From Artocarpus heterophyllus (lineage: Eukaryota; Streptophyta; Magnoliopsida; Rosales; Moraceae): 64,000 nt of DNA. The translations under genes were made by a program, and so were the position numbers. The notes beneath the pieces were generated by a model. It was given only the letters and a program-made list of their open reading frames with translations, did no database searches and was not told the origin of the DNA. The DNA lies in assembly GCA_025403435.1 (NCBI GenBank), contig CM046347.1, positions 25,308,597 to 25,372,596 of the forward strand. Direction: 5' to 3'. Positions 53,511 to 64,000 of this stretch are shown piece after piece (position 1 is the stretch's first letter; every line of letters begins with the position of its first letter).

Positions 53511-53812
53511 ACTGGGAAACTCCAATACTTTAGGCCTTTTTTTCGTTTATCTTTACTTTATTATTAGATTAGTGTTTAGTCTCTCTCTCTCTCTCTCGGT
53601 AGTCTTGTTAAATGTAATTCCGGAATTACATTCCTGTGGAAATGAAGTGCACGTGGTGGCGTGATTGGGTCGAGGCCAAGGGGCTCAAGCCCGAACTTTG
53701 ATGAAAAAAGCACACTGGTCAAGGTGTAAATGGCTTTGGTTTATACATAATTTAATTATTTTACATACGTTTAAATGTTGTTTAGTTAATTAATTAAGAG
53801 TTTGAGCTAAGG

Positions 53813-53816
<4 letters not shown>

Positions 53817-53871
<55 letters not shown>
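53817..53871. repeat. (GA)27 microsatellite
   Basis: A perfect GA run of about 55 bp, roughly 300 bp after the endoglucanase stop codon. Confidence 0.97.
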
Positions 53872-53872
<1 letters not shown>

Positions 53873-54087
53873 AAGTTTCGTGCCTGGACCGGCGTTTGAT
53901 GTCAAGTAGGGCTAATACGCCATTTGGGTTTGGATTTGTAGAATGTAATGTTTGTTGTTAGTCCCTTTTGGGAACTTGTAATACTTCGTCCTCTTGTGTT
54001 CAAGTGGCAAGAAAATCTTCTATTTAGCTCTCTTCCTACTTTTGCTTAAATCGTGGCATTGCTTTGAAAATTTTCATTCAGAAAGTA

Positions 54088-54275
54088 ACGGCTTTGTTTG
54101 ACACCATGCTTGAAACTTTTCGGTTTTGTTTAACAACGTACTTGACACTAAGTTTTAATTGTTCTCGTATGTTATAGTGTAAAGTAAAAATTTACTAAAA
54201 TATAAAGCTCACGTATGCTGCACCATGTTGGTTCCAATTATGTTTTCAAATATTCTCGACAATGTTAGCTTGGAA
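54088..54275. repeat. MITE-like element
   Basis: It starts GGCTTTGTTTGACACC, the complement of the right end of the element at 47655, and carries ATATAAAGCTCACGTATGC blocks. It ends near CGACAATGTTAGC. Confidence 0.4.
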
Positions 54276-55064
54276 TGAATAGTGCCCCCCATTTTGTGAG
54301 AGTTAAAATCTATATTTGTTCATACCCAAATCGATCTTTAAAAAAAAGAAAGAAATTTTGGGAAACTCGAGAAAAAGAGCAGACTGTGGTAGAAGAACAA
54401 CAGAAAAACAAGTTATCCATATTTACAAGCAAGGATGGTAGTGATTGTCAGTGGATAATGTCGTAAAAAAATAATATTTTTACCGTTGGTCGTTAAAGCA
54501 GAGAGTACATGACCGTTTAGTGGAGGATAAAAGAAGGAAGAATTTCGGTATGAGTAGCATGTGAACATGAGATTATTGGGGACCGTAGTTATAAGTTCAT
54601 ATGGTCAGAAAGCTGGCGTAGGTTTGCAGCCTTGTCGGTAACTCAGGTGTCAGAAATGGATTCGCAGATACTTTAGTATTTGTTACCGCGAGATTACATC
54701 AACGTAAAAATAAATATTCCGTGGACCCCTGTTCAAAGCCAAGATTGGGGCCAAAATTTCTCAAACATAGTGGGCAAAGGTGTCAATGGGAACCAGAAGA
54801 CATTCCCACCATGGAATATATGTTCGAAAACGTGGTCGTGAGAGACTAATAGACCAACCCATTTCAAATGAAAAAAATTGGTTGAATAACATGTAAAACT
54901 TTACAATATTATTGGTATGAACTAATTAGTTTAAACTGGTTGTCAAATGAAGGGTAATATATCTCGATCACTTCTTTTGGTTTTTACAGTACAATACCTT
55001 CCCTTTTTTAATTTAAAGGGTCTTTTTTTTATAGACACTCCATTAATAGTACACTGATAGGATC

Positions 55065-55311
55065 CTCATAGTTATTCGGATGGTTAATTTGTTATGGTAT
55101 TTGTCATAATAGACATTTAGTTAGTTGGATCTATGTGATGTAAGAATAAGCATAAAAGAGTGTTGGAAGAGTAGGTCAGCAGGCAATTAGTGAATTGAAG
55201 TGAGACCTAGTCTCTAGGGAGGGATCAAAGCCTCCCGAAAGCTTTGAAACTATCTTGTGTCTCCTTCATTTCTGTTCTAATTCTCAATACAATATCAGTT
55301 TAATTTCTTCA
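55065..55311 (+). mobile_element. Possible short solo LTR
   Basis: It starts TGATAGGATCC, has a CATAAAAG TATA-like block, ends TTTCTTCA, and is followed by ACTTGGTTCTTATCA, which could be a degenerate primer region. It looks like a short (TRIM-type) LTR, but no partner or target duplication was confirmed. Confidence 0.3.
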
Positions 55312-55677
55312 ACTTGGTTCTTATCATACACGTTTTAAAATCATAAGATCTGGTCAAAAATATTTTTCCCACAGATCGGACAGCCAAAAGATAGATACAT
55401 TCAACGAGAAGTTGCTTTTTTAATGTCCACCGAAGAAACACCTCTTAATTACTCTAAGTCCAAGTTGATCTTTCAGCAAAGTTGATATTCTTATTGAACA
55501 TAATTAAAAAAGAGCTTCCATTTTTTGTCTCCAAAAAAGGGCTCCACTTGAGTCACATAGCTCTCGTATTCACACGACAACAGAGATTAGTTTCTTGTTC
55601 AATACACACAAATAGAAAATTTATTCATATACATACAACGGTTACACCTCCACAGCCATGTGAAGTGAGTCACCTGT

Positions 55678-58600
55678 TTATGAGCGGGGTGATAAATGAG
55701 GATCATCGCTTGCTGGAGGAACGGATTTTACCTGTAAAAGCAGGTAACAAGGATATTCTGCATGATATTTTTTCGACCTCAAGAACAATACACATTGAGA
55801 GTACAATGGTGTCCACTATTTGAAATTGCAAGTTATAGTTTAATTTGTACTCACCAGGTCACGGTACTTAAGAATGTAGAACATTTCAAGGTAACGCCGG
55901 GTCTCGCGCCTCTCCAGCTTTGAAACATACTTCCAAAAACCATAAACACCAGCCAGCGTCATTAGCCTTTCGGAATAAATCTTCCATGTGTACCTATTAA
56001 CATCGCCACGAGCCTGATGAGACCAATACACTCATGGATAACAAAACTGTTTACTGATCGTCTAAAGACACCGACCTTTCATAAATCCTTTGAAGTCCCC
56101 CTTCTGAAATTTTTTTCCAGTAGCTAGGATCCTCCTTGGACTTTTGAAAGAAATCCACCATAAGCTTGGCAGCCAGATCAGGGTGATAAGGATCAATGTG
56201 GAACCCGGATACACCATGCTCAATAATCTCTGCAGGACCTCCATGACACGTGGCAAATGTTGGAAGGCCACATGTCATAGCCTCCACAACTGTGAGCCCA
56301 AAGGCTTCATAGAAGGCAGGCTGCAGATAGTTAACAATTCAAGGGAGATTAGGATATACAACCTCATGACACAAGTTCATATGAAAGAAATAAACTGCAA
56401 GTTCTCCACGAACCTGAACAAAAGCGCCACTTGTGTCAGCTATGTAACGATAAAGCTCCCCATTACGCGCCCGATTAGTCTGTGCCGATATCCACCGAAA
56501 TTGGCCATGTAAGGAGTACTGCTTCATCAGGTCATGCATCTTCTCAATTTCAGAAATTTCTTCTCTGTCCTTTGATTTCTGTACATCGTTATAGCCAGCT
56601 ACAACAACAAGGTTCACCAGCTCCCTAAGTTTGTCATTCTTAGCATATAACTCCACCAATCCTGTTATGTTCTTCACCCTATCCAGTCTTGCCATGGAAA
56701 ATATTATGGGCTTTGATCGATCATTTAACATGCCGCTGCAACAATACAAATGAAAATCGTTTCATTAACCAATTCAATGTTGGTTTTGTACAATGAAATA
56801 ATGACGAATCCTGACAATTAGCTCTTGGTATGAGCAAAAACATAAAAATGTTTCACACAACCGTCTTTGCTGCAGTAAGTTCAATGTTACAATTTTAGAC
56901 ATAAAGTTCATAAAATTAGGGAAAAAAAATTCGGTTGTAATTTATGACGTGAGCATAAAATATAATACAGGGGAATGGTGAATACAGTATTTCCTGTTCT
57001 AGGTATGAATTAGCAATAGCGCATTGGCAGAATTCTTCCCTGCAATTCTCTAATACCAAGCAAACGAGTATCATAGTAATTATATGCTATTTCCAGGTGG
57101 CGAACTACAATTAGTAAGAAAATGCATGAAAATACTTAGAGACCCACATATGCTCTTCATTCTGCTCAGGATCATACAGCAACTTTTCGATGGAACCATG
57201 CAAGGCTGTAAGTCTTTTCTCCTTGTCGGAGTAAGGAAAATAAATGGTCATATCTGCTCCAGGAGAGACAATATTGAACTTTGGATCAAAGACATCAATG
57301 CCATGAACAACCCGATAGAGCCCAGGAAGAGTGAAGGAAGTGTGACTCTCATACTGACCAACAGTATTCTTCCTGAAAGAATGGACGTACAAGTTGGGCA
57401 AAGATAAACCAAGATCTAACAGTAGATAAAAATTTGGAGTAATGACTTCTGCTAGCCCAAACTTAAAGCAGCAGTAATAATATCCAAATGGTAATAATAT
57501 TAAATTTTGAACATAAGATGATTAAATGAGACAGGAAGACACGTACGTCCCTGCAATCTCCTGATATGTGCTGGTGATTATAAAATCTGCATTATTCATG
57601 GCTATAATATCGGCAGTAAATTGACATGAGAAATGGTACTTGTCCTCGAATTTTTTCCAGTATATATCTGAATCTGGATACTTTGTTTTCTCCAATGCAT
57701 GAGCAATGGTGCACTGCAAAAATCAAAACCAAAATTGTTCACTGAAATCTTTAGTTCATGATTCTAAACAAGTTTGCATTGGAGAAGAAATCATCACTAA
57801 CCTGTGTAACTCCCATTTTATAAGCCAATAGAGATGCAACAAGATTCCCATCGCTGTAGTTTCCTATTATAAAATCTGGAATTGCCTGCAACTCAGCGGA
57901 AATTTCACTTGCCACATCCTGATGACATGCCAAATAATGGTCAAAGAACAATAAAACATAAAAAGAGACAAATCTACAAAGTGGATATTTTATGGTTAGT
58001 GCTACTTCACAGTAAAGGAGATAATGATCGTCATATGAAGTGGCATTGCAGAATTTTCCTAAAGACATATTTTCCACATCCTTTGGTATGATTGTATTTC
58101 AATGAAAAGACCACTCTCCTTGAGAGGAAAAAAAAAAAAAAAAAAACCCTTACTTTGCCCCCTGAACTTTAAAAAACACTTCTTTATCTCCTGAACTATT
58201 AAAACTCCTCACTTTACTCCTTGAATTTTAAAAATTACCATTTTGCTCTAGAACTTTTAAAGCTTCTCACTATGTCTCCTAAATTTCCAATTTTTTGTCC
58301 ACATAAACAGAATTAAGGCCACGTGATTCATGCATGGGTCACCTGTGAGGGCAAAAATGAAATTTTATTACTCTTAAGTTTTGTTTCACATTTACACCCT
58401 CAATTGACGCCTTTTTTTTGTATTTTTTTTAATCTAAACTCTCATTTAGGAAGTGTTGCATGCACATTTCGTTTCATTTTTAATGTGTAACTCATTTTAT
58501 AAATCAATATTGTTCGCCGATATCTGAATTTGAATACTAAAGAATATGAGTTACGCATTAAAGATGCGGAGATATTAACGAACAATATCGATAAGAAATG

Positions 58601-61600
58601 TACATATATATAGACTCTTCTTAAATTAAAGTAAATAAAAAAAAAGTTAAATGAGAGTGTAAACGTGAAACGAAACATGAAAGTGATAAAATCTTATTTG
58701 TGCTCTTACAGGTGACCATGTGTGAGTTCATGGCTTAATTCTGTTTATTTGATCGGAAAATTAAAAAATAGGAGACAAAATAAAGAGCTTCGAAACAAGG
58801 GGAAAATGTTGATTTTTAAAATTCAAGGTGCAAAGTGAGGACTTTTGAAAGTTCATGGGCAAAGTGAGAAAGGCCCTAAAGTTTAGGGGTCATTAGTGTT
58901 TATAAACCCTGCCACACCACCAACCCACCCCAAAACAAAAAAATAAATAATAAGTAAAGGCCACTCTAACGCAGGTGACTCGAATAATCAAGCAAAACAC
59001 ATTAATGATTAATAATTAGAAGCACAAGTATATTTCAATATGATGCATACCTCAGCAAAAGTCTCTAGATAAGGCCATACATCGAATCTTGAGATCCATT
59101 TACGGAGAATTCCTTTATCTGATCTAAAGGGGACTCGGAGGATATGTGCATATTCTGTTCCACTGACTCTTTCCAATCTCTGGTTGCATGTGGTTCCTTT
59201 CGCATCAGGTATTAACCTGGTCACCTTGGATTCACAGTAAAATAATGTTGCATTACATTGACAGAGAAAAAAAAATCTGAGGTTAAACCCAAATGGTATT
59301 AATGGGTGCAACTAACAAAAGCTAAGCATACTTACTATAAGAATCCTAGGAGTGACATCTAATCCTTGCTTCTCAATTCGGAGAAGCATCTCTTTCTCCA
59401 GCGCACGCACTTGATCCAGTATATAAACAACCTGCTCATCACAAATAATTACAAAAAGAAACTATTAAGCAAAAAATGTTCATGTACGCAGAGTAACCAA
59501 TAGTGGCTAAAGCACAAAATAGGGAAAATGAAAAAGAAAGACTATTCACGTGTCCTTTTGCATACACTGGTAGACATGACAAAACAGATAGAAAGAAATA
59601 CCTGCCCACCAGTGTCAGGCAAACCTAAGACATTTGCTTGACCAAAGTATCCATGTGGAGACAAGATGACAACATTAAACACCATAGGTATTCTCCCGAG
59701 GAATGTCTCCAATACAGAAGGATCAGGAGCCTGAAGAATATCCAAGAGAAGATGCATCGTCTCTAACACCCGTGCTGCAGTATCTCCCCAGCCTCTCTCG
59801 AAACCCATTCCTTGTAGACTACAATGGATAATATAAGACAAGAAATTTACCATTTACTTTTGAGAGATGTAATTAGAAATTTCAAACAATATATGTTATG
59901 TGTATCAAATTCCATGTGTGTGTGAGGGAAGACATGAACAACTGATTATTAAAAAGAAGCTTACTCATATTCAAAATCAGAATAGGGAGTCTCAGGTGGA
60001 AGTTTAGAAAGATATTCCTCAGCCTTAGCTAAAACAGTTTGAAGGCGTGGTATGCTTGGTACCCGATCATTCAACATCAATGCCTACATTAAGTCAGCAA
60101 ATTACTTATCCGTTTGCAAAGTCCTCGTAACAAAGCAATAATTATTGCAAAATAGTTTTAATCCCGTATATGTGTACAGGTTACTAAATTGCAACTCACG
60201 CTTCGTGAAGCAAATAGATAGTAACCGTGACACTATGAAACACATTGCAATTCACAAGTGAAAAAAATCATTTTCTGATGACAAACAAGGTCCCTAGCTT
60301 AGAAACTTACCCGTCCTTTGTACTTGTGTGCTCGAAGGAAATCAAGAAGTGGCTCTAAGGAGTCTTTGTTGCGAAACATAATTGAAGAAAGGTGACGGTT
60401 AAGGAATTGAACACCATTGCCAATGGACGAAGACCGATTGGGGCGAGGGAAAGAGGCATTGAATGGCTCAAAGTCCAGCTCAAGAACAAAGTTGTCATTA
60501 ATCCTATACAAATGCAGCTATGTCAACATATACTTGCATCATGGGACCAATCCACGTCAAGTATGGCAAATTTTTTTTAAATGGTTATAATATTTAAGGG
60601 AAAAAGAATCAACTTATCATCTACAAGATCTTCTTTGAAGCTAAGATATTCCGAGACAGTCAATTGTTCCACACTGAGCTCAAAGACATTAACACGGACG
60701 AATTCCCAAACACCAGGCCTAGGACGAACAGCTATGGCCACAAACGGAGGCAGAATAATGGCTTCCTGTAAATAAACATTATTATGTTATGCATTCAACA
60801 CATACTTTCTCTTTTCCTCTTTTTTTTTTTCCTTTTTTATAAGTAAATTGATAAAAAAAAATACATGACCCGGACAAAATTTTGCCAAAATATGAAGATT
60901 TCAACTACTATTTTTGTAGAGACAATTTTACTTAATTAGGTAAATTTTAACCAGGAAAACCGAATCTTTGCTTTTTAAAGCAAAAACAAAGTAAAGGAAG
61001 TACTAATTAGTACCTATTTTCGCATAATTTACAAGTTTAAACAGAGCATTAATTAAAACATATCAATTTATACGAAATTTATCCATTAACGCCTCGTAGA
61101 GATATAATTAACTGAAATTTAACTGGTCGTACCAAAATTATTCTGATCAACTTGATTTAAAAAAAAAAAAAAACAAACAAAACAAAACAAAATAAAATCA
61201 GAATAAATCTTCCATAAACATAAAGTAGAGAGGAAGTGAAAGGAAAATGGACCTGAGCGGCTTTGATGGCTTCGCCAAAAGCACCTTTGCTGAGAATCTC
61301 CCTCGCTTCATCTTCAGCGAAGACATTATCGATCTCATCGAGCAAGGTATGCGGTTGCAAAATCCCCTTTCCTTGAGCCACATACCTTCAAACCAGACAC
61401 GCATATTTTTGCTCTTAGCGCTCTATTTCCCCACGTTTTCCCGGCAACCAAACGGAATTTACAACTCAAAACAAAAAAAAAAAGGAACGATTGATGTGGA
61501 AGTGGAAATCGAAGGCGAACCTAGAGAGGAGAGACACGAGTTTGTTGCGGTGAGCAGAGAGAGTATCCTCGACGCGGTCTCTGAGGCTCGGCAAACGATC

Positions 61601-61618
61601 TAGCTTCCGAGTCGCCAT
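55678..61618 (-). CDS. SUS: Sucrose synthase (SUS3-like)
   Basis: Fifteen exons encode 816 residues: 61618-61521, 61385-61253, 60765-60614, 60503-60311, 60083-59965, 59818-59602, 59431-59336, 59224-59051, 57918-57802, 57713-57547, 57372-57148, 56735-56414, 56320-56076, 55993-55855 and 55731-55678. It makes UDP-glucose and fructose from sucrose and UDP, feeding cellulose and starch synthesis. The N terminus [15 protein letters not shown] has a candidate phosphorylation Ser at 11. The GT-B glucosyltransferase part has [12 protein letters not shown] and the EX7E motif (E676, E684 in [10 protein letters not shown]). The C-terminal tail has [13 protein letters not shown]. Every exon phase joins cleanly, so it should be functional. 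Exon 3 uses a weak donor, AA|GTTGAT. Intron 8 carries a foldback element. Confidence 0.96.
58147..58905. mobile_element. Foldback / long inverted-repeat element in SUS intron 8
   Basis: The left arm begins TTACTTTGCCCCCTGAACTT. The right arm read in reverse begins TCACTTTGCCCATGAACTTT. Arms share CTCCTTGAATTTTAAAAAT / CACCTTGAATTTTAAAAAT, ATAAACAGAATTAAG, GGTCACCTGT, GTTTCAC.TTTACAC and ATATTGTTCG in the same order, so the whole 760 bp is nearly one palindrome centred near 58530. No transposase is present. The arms have diverged, so it is old. Confidence 0.85.
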
Positions 61619-61810
61619 GATCGAACTATAGAGAATCTTCCAAGCTTTTCTGTTATGCTAACAACTCTCAGGAAGAAAAAAAAAAAACTGCAGTTTCAAG
61701 AACTTAAAAAAGGACCCGCGACCACTAAAAAACCGACACCGAAATCGGTGACGACAAAGCTGCGAATTTCAGTACGTGGTTAGAATTTATAGGAGAGAGG
61801 ACGAAACAGT

Positions 61811-61818
61811 TTATATAA
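61811..61818 (-). promoter_or_regulatory. TATA box of sucrose synthase
   Basis: TTATATAA on the minus strand, about 195 bp upstream of the ATG at 61618. Whether the leader has an intron, as many SUS genes do, cannot be told from this. Confidence 0.5.
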
Positions 61819-61829
61819 ACTACATAAAC

Positions 61830-64000
61830 CAATAAATAAATACATACGTATATATTTATATATGCATAAGATGGATGATCAAGAAAAAGGGTCGAGGTAT
61901 CGTGTGTACTTTATGGGAAGATGCTGCTAAAGAAGATGGACTGAGGTGTGGGGTTTTTTATTTTTTATTTTTTTGGTTTGGTTTTATTGCTAGTGCTTGA
62001 AAGAGAAGAATCGTGCCTGAATCCTCGTAATGTTTTTATTTTATTGGAGACTTGGACACTTGGCATCATGAGATTTTGGTTGCACTAGGACTGTGGCACC
62101 GGGGTCCACCTTTTTGAATTGAAAAAAGTTGCACCAATTTTTTTTTTTTTTGGGCATAAAAAGGGGTTAAAAAAGGGGGGGTTCTTTCAGGAAAAAAAGT
62201 ATAAATAAGTAATAATAAATAAAGCCACACTGGATGATAATCGGTTTGTCACCTGGGTCTTTAAAGCAGTAGTCGTTTAGGTTCTACCTTTTAGTTTTGA
62301 TTCATGTGTTTGTAAAATAAAATTAATATTATATGCATTATTAGTTGTCGCGTGTTGTTATTGTTTTATAGGCTATTCATAATAATAACAGAGATAGTCG
62401 TCTCATTTTTTTAAGTAATCTATTTGTTTGGTTAATGAGTTTGTGTGTTTTACATTGTTGTGATTGGTCTTGGTCTTAAGCCTCTCGATCAAGCTTGATT
62501 GGAGTTACTTATAGCTTTTAGAGGTGTGTTTAAAAGAGTTATTTGTGTGCTCGATTAATTGTGTGCTTTTTCATTTTCCTCTTATTAGACTTGTTACACA
62601 TTTTATCCCCCATAAGTGTTTTATTAAAATCTTTTGATAATTATAGTTCATAGTTTGCATTGACTTGTTACATGCGTCGTGGTTTTTGCATCTGTTAATG
62701 CTTGTATTATCTTAATTTGAAATATAATTATCATATTCAAAAAAATCCAAACTCAACCTTTGTATCAATGATAAAGACCACATGCTACTAATATGACGCC
62801 TACAAATAAGACACACCTTTCATATTAATTGTCTTGCTTAATATTGTTCATGTTCTAGAAGATTTTATGTATTTTTCTATGTGACTTGTTAGTCTCAATT
62901 TTTTGTTAGAAAATATTTTAAAAGATTATGATATCATTAATAATAAAAAAATGCACTTATAAATAAAAAAACAATTCACTCTCATCTAAATCGAATAAAA
63001 ATAGAAATAGAGTCGGTCTTTATAAGACTATTATTATTGTGGTTGTTATTTCTTTGCTGTTTGGTATGAATGATTTGTTGGGATAAGAGTCCGAATGAAA
63101 TGTACCTCACTATTTGCTTTCCTTTGAAAATTTTATGCTTTTTTGGGCAGGTCACTTTTTATATTTTGTTCACTTAAGTTAATTAGTTGTTTGAAGCGTC
63201 ATTGCTTCAAAAGCTGAACCTAAGTGGACAAGGCATTGATCGCATGGCGACTCGGTTTGGATAAAGCATTTTGCGGTAAAACTGCAGTATACTACAATTA
63301 ATACCTAACATATCCTATTTTTTTTGCTATTAAATAAGAATAAAAAAGAGATTGAGTGTTCAATCATAAAAATTACAAAAAAAAAAGAGATGAGATCTTC
63401 TAAGCTTTATCTGATAGTTGTTAAAATTAAAAGTATACATCCCTATTATTATTATTATTATTATTATTATACTAGTAGTAGTAGCAGAAGAAGAAAAGCA
63501 GAAAGGCCACTTTTTTATGCTAGAAAAGAACCACACTATTATTCAGGAAAAAGCGCGCGACATTTTTTTTTCTGTACTGATAATTTCTTCTTCTTTACCT
63601 ATTAATTAACTTTTTTGTTTTTCTGTGTTTTCAATGCATTGAGGTGTCGTTGTGGCACTGGAAGATAATTTAATACTCTCTTGAAATCATTTCTCAAAAA
63701 AAATATTTTTTTGGGTTCTTAATTTGCAGTGGATCAGCAAAATTTTTCAAAATTTATCATTGTTGAAACCATTTCAAAGGTTTAGCCGGTTCGGCTCTGT
63801 TGTATCTCATGTGGGTCAACCTTATCCATATCCTACTCATAAAGTTAGCCCGTTGTTGTCTAAGCCCAAACCTATCATCTTGTCACCCGCGGGGTCCCAC
63901 GAATTTCCTTTTATCAAAAATAAGTAGAAGAATACAAAAAATGTCAGGTTTTTTAAAATTGATAGCAAATATATTTGAGGATAATCAATAATTTAGATAT
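61830..64000. other. Intergenic region at right end
   Basis: It includes the distal SUS promoter. No gene is seen. There are ATT and AGT triplet runs near 63445-63490 and several homopolymer tracts. Confidence 0.55.

Larger units (their letters stand above)
53511..55064. other. Intergenic region after the endoglucanase
   Basis: It contains the 3' untranslated region of the endoglucanase with a CT tract near 53580, a long GA microsatellite, and a MITE-like segment. No gene is seen. Confidence 0.6.

Overview
The window is nuclear DNA from a dicot plant, probably a rosid. It has AT-rich spacers, plant GT-AG introns, long microsatellites, LTR retrotransposons primed by initiator tRNA-Met, and plant cell-wall and sucrose genes. 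It contains one 100-N assembly gap (13230-13329). The species cannot be named from the sequence alone.

Layout. (1) 1-13229 is a nest of Ty1/copia elements. Element A (plus strand) enters the window inside its 5' LTR, carries a gag-pol frame with eight in-frame stops, and ends with a 3' LTR at 9648. Next to it lie the leader, primer site and LTR of a second copia, element B (minus strand, 9649-12217), and an inverted LTR end of the A family that runs into the gap. (2) 14224-23291 is a complete, very young Ty3/gypsy element on the minus strand. It has 2161-bp LTRs, a GAAAA target-site duplication, and one stop in an otherwise open gag-pol frame. (3) 24550-27725 holds relics: a gypsy reverse-transcriptase scrap and a copia that kept only gag and RNase H. 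(4) 29168-61618 is the gene-bearing part: a pectin methylesterase (PME) on minus, an intronless broken LOG-like copy on minus, a second PME on plus, a GH9 endoglucanase on plus, and a 15-exon sucrose synthase on minus. (5) 61830-64000 shows no gene.

How the genes fit together. The four intact genes all act on the cell wall or supply its precursor. Sucrose synthase makes UDP-glucose for cellulose, the GH9 enzyme trims glucan chains, and the two pro-PMEs demethylate pectin. From memory, Arabidopsis has the same neighbours (SUS3, GH9B13, PME39/40/41 around At4g02280-At4g02330), so this looks like a conserved block.

Most unusual signal. A 10-bp core CGGCCTGCCG (or its complement CGGCAGGCCG) recurs every 21-22 bp in arrays of 3-9 copies. 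It occurs in the copia A LTRs, in the copia A untranslated leader, and in both LTRs of the gypsy element. These two retrotransposon superfamilies are otherwise unrelated. Many copies can fold as 5-6 bp stems with a 4-nt loop, and the two copia LTRs differ by one whole unit.

All exon joins, LTR ends and divergence counts were made by eye. They should be confirmed by alignment or RNA-seq.
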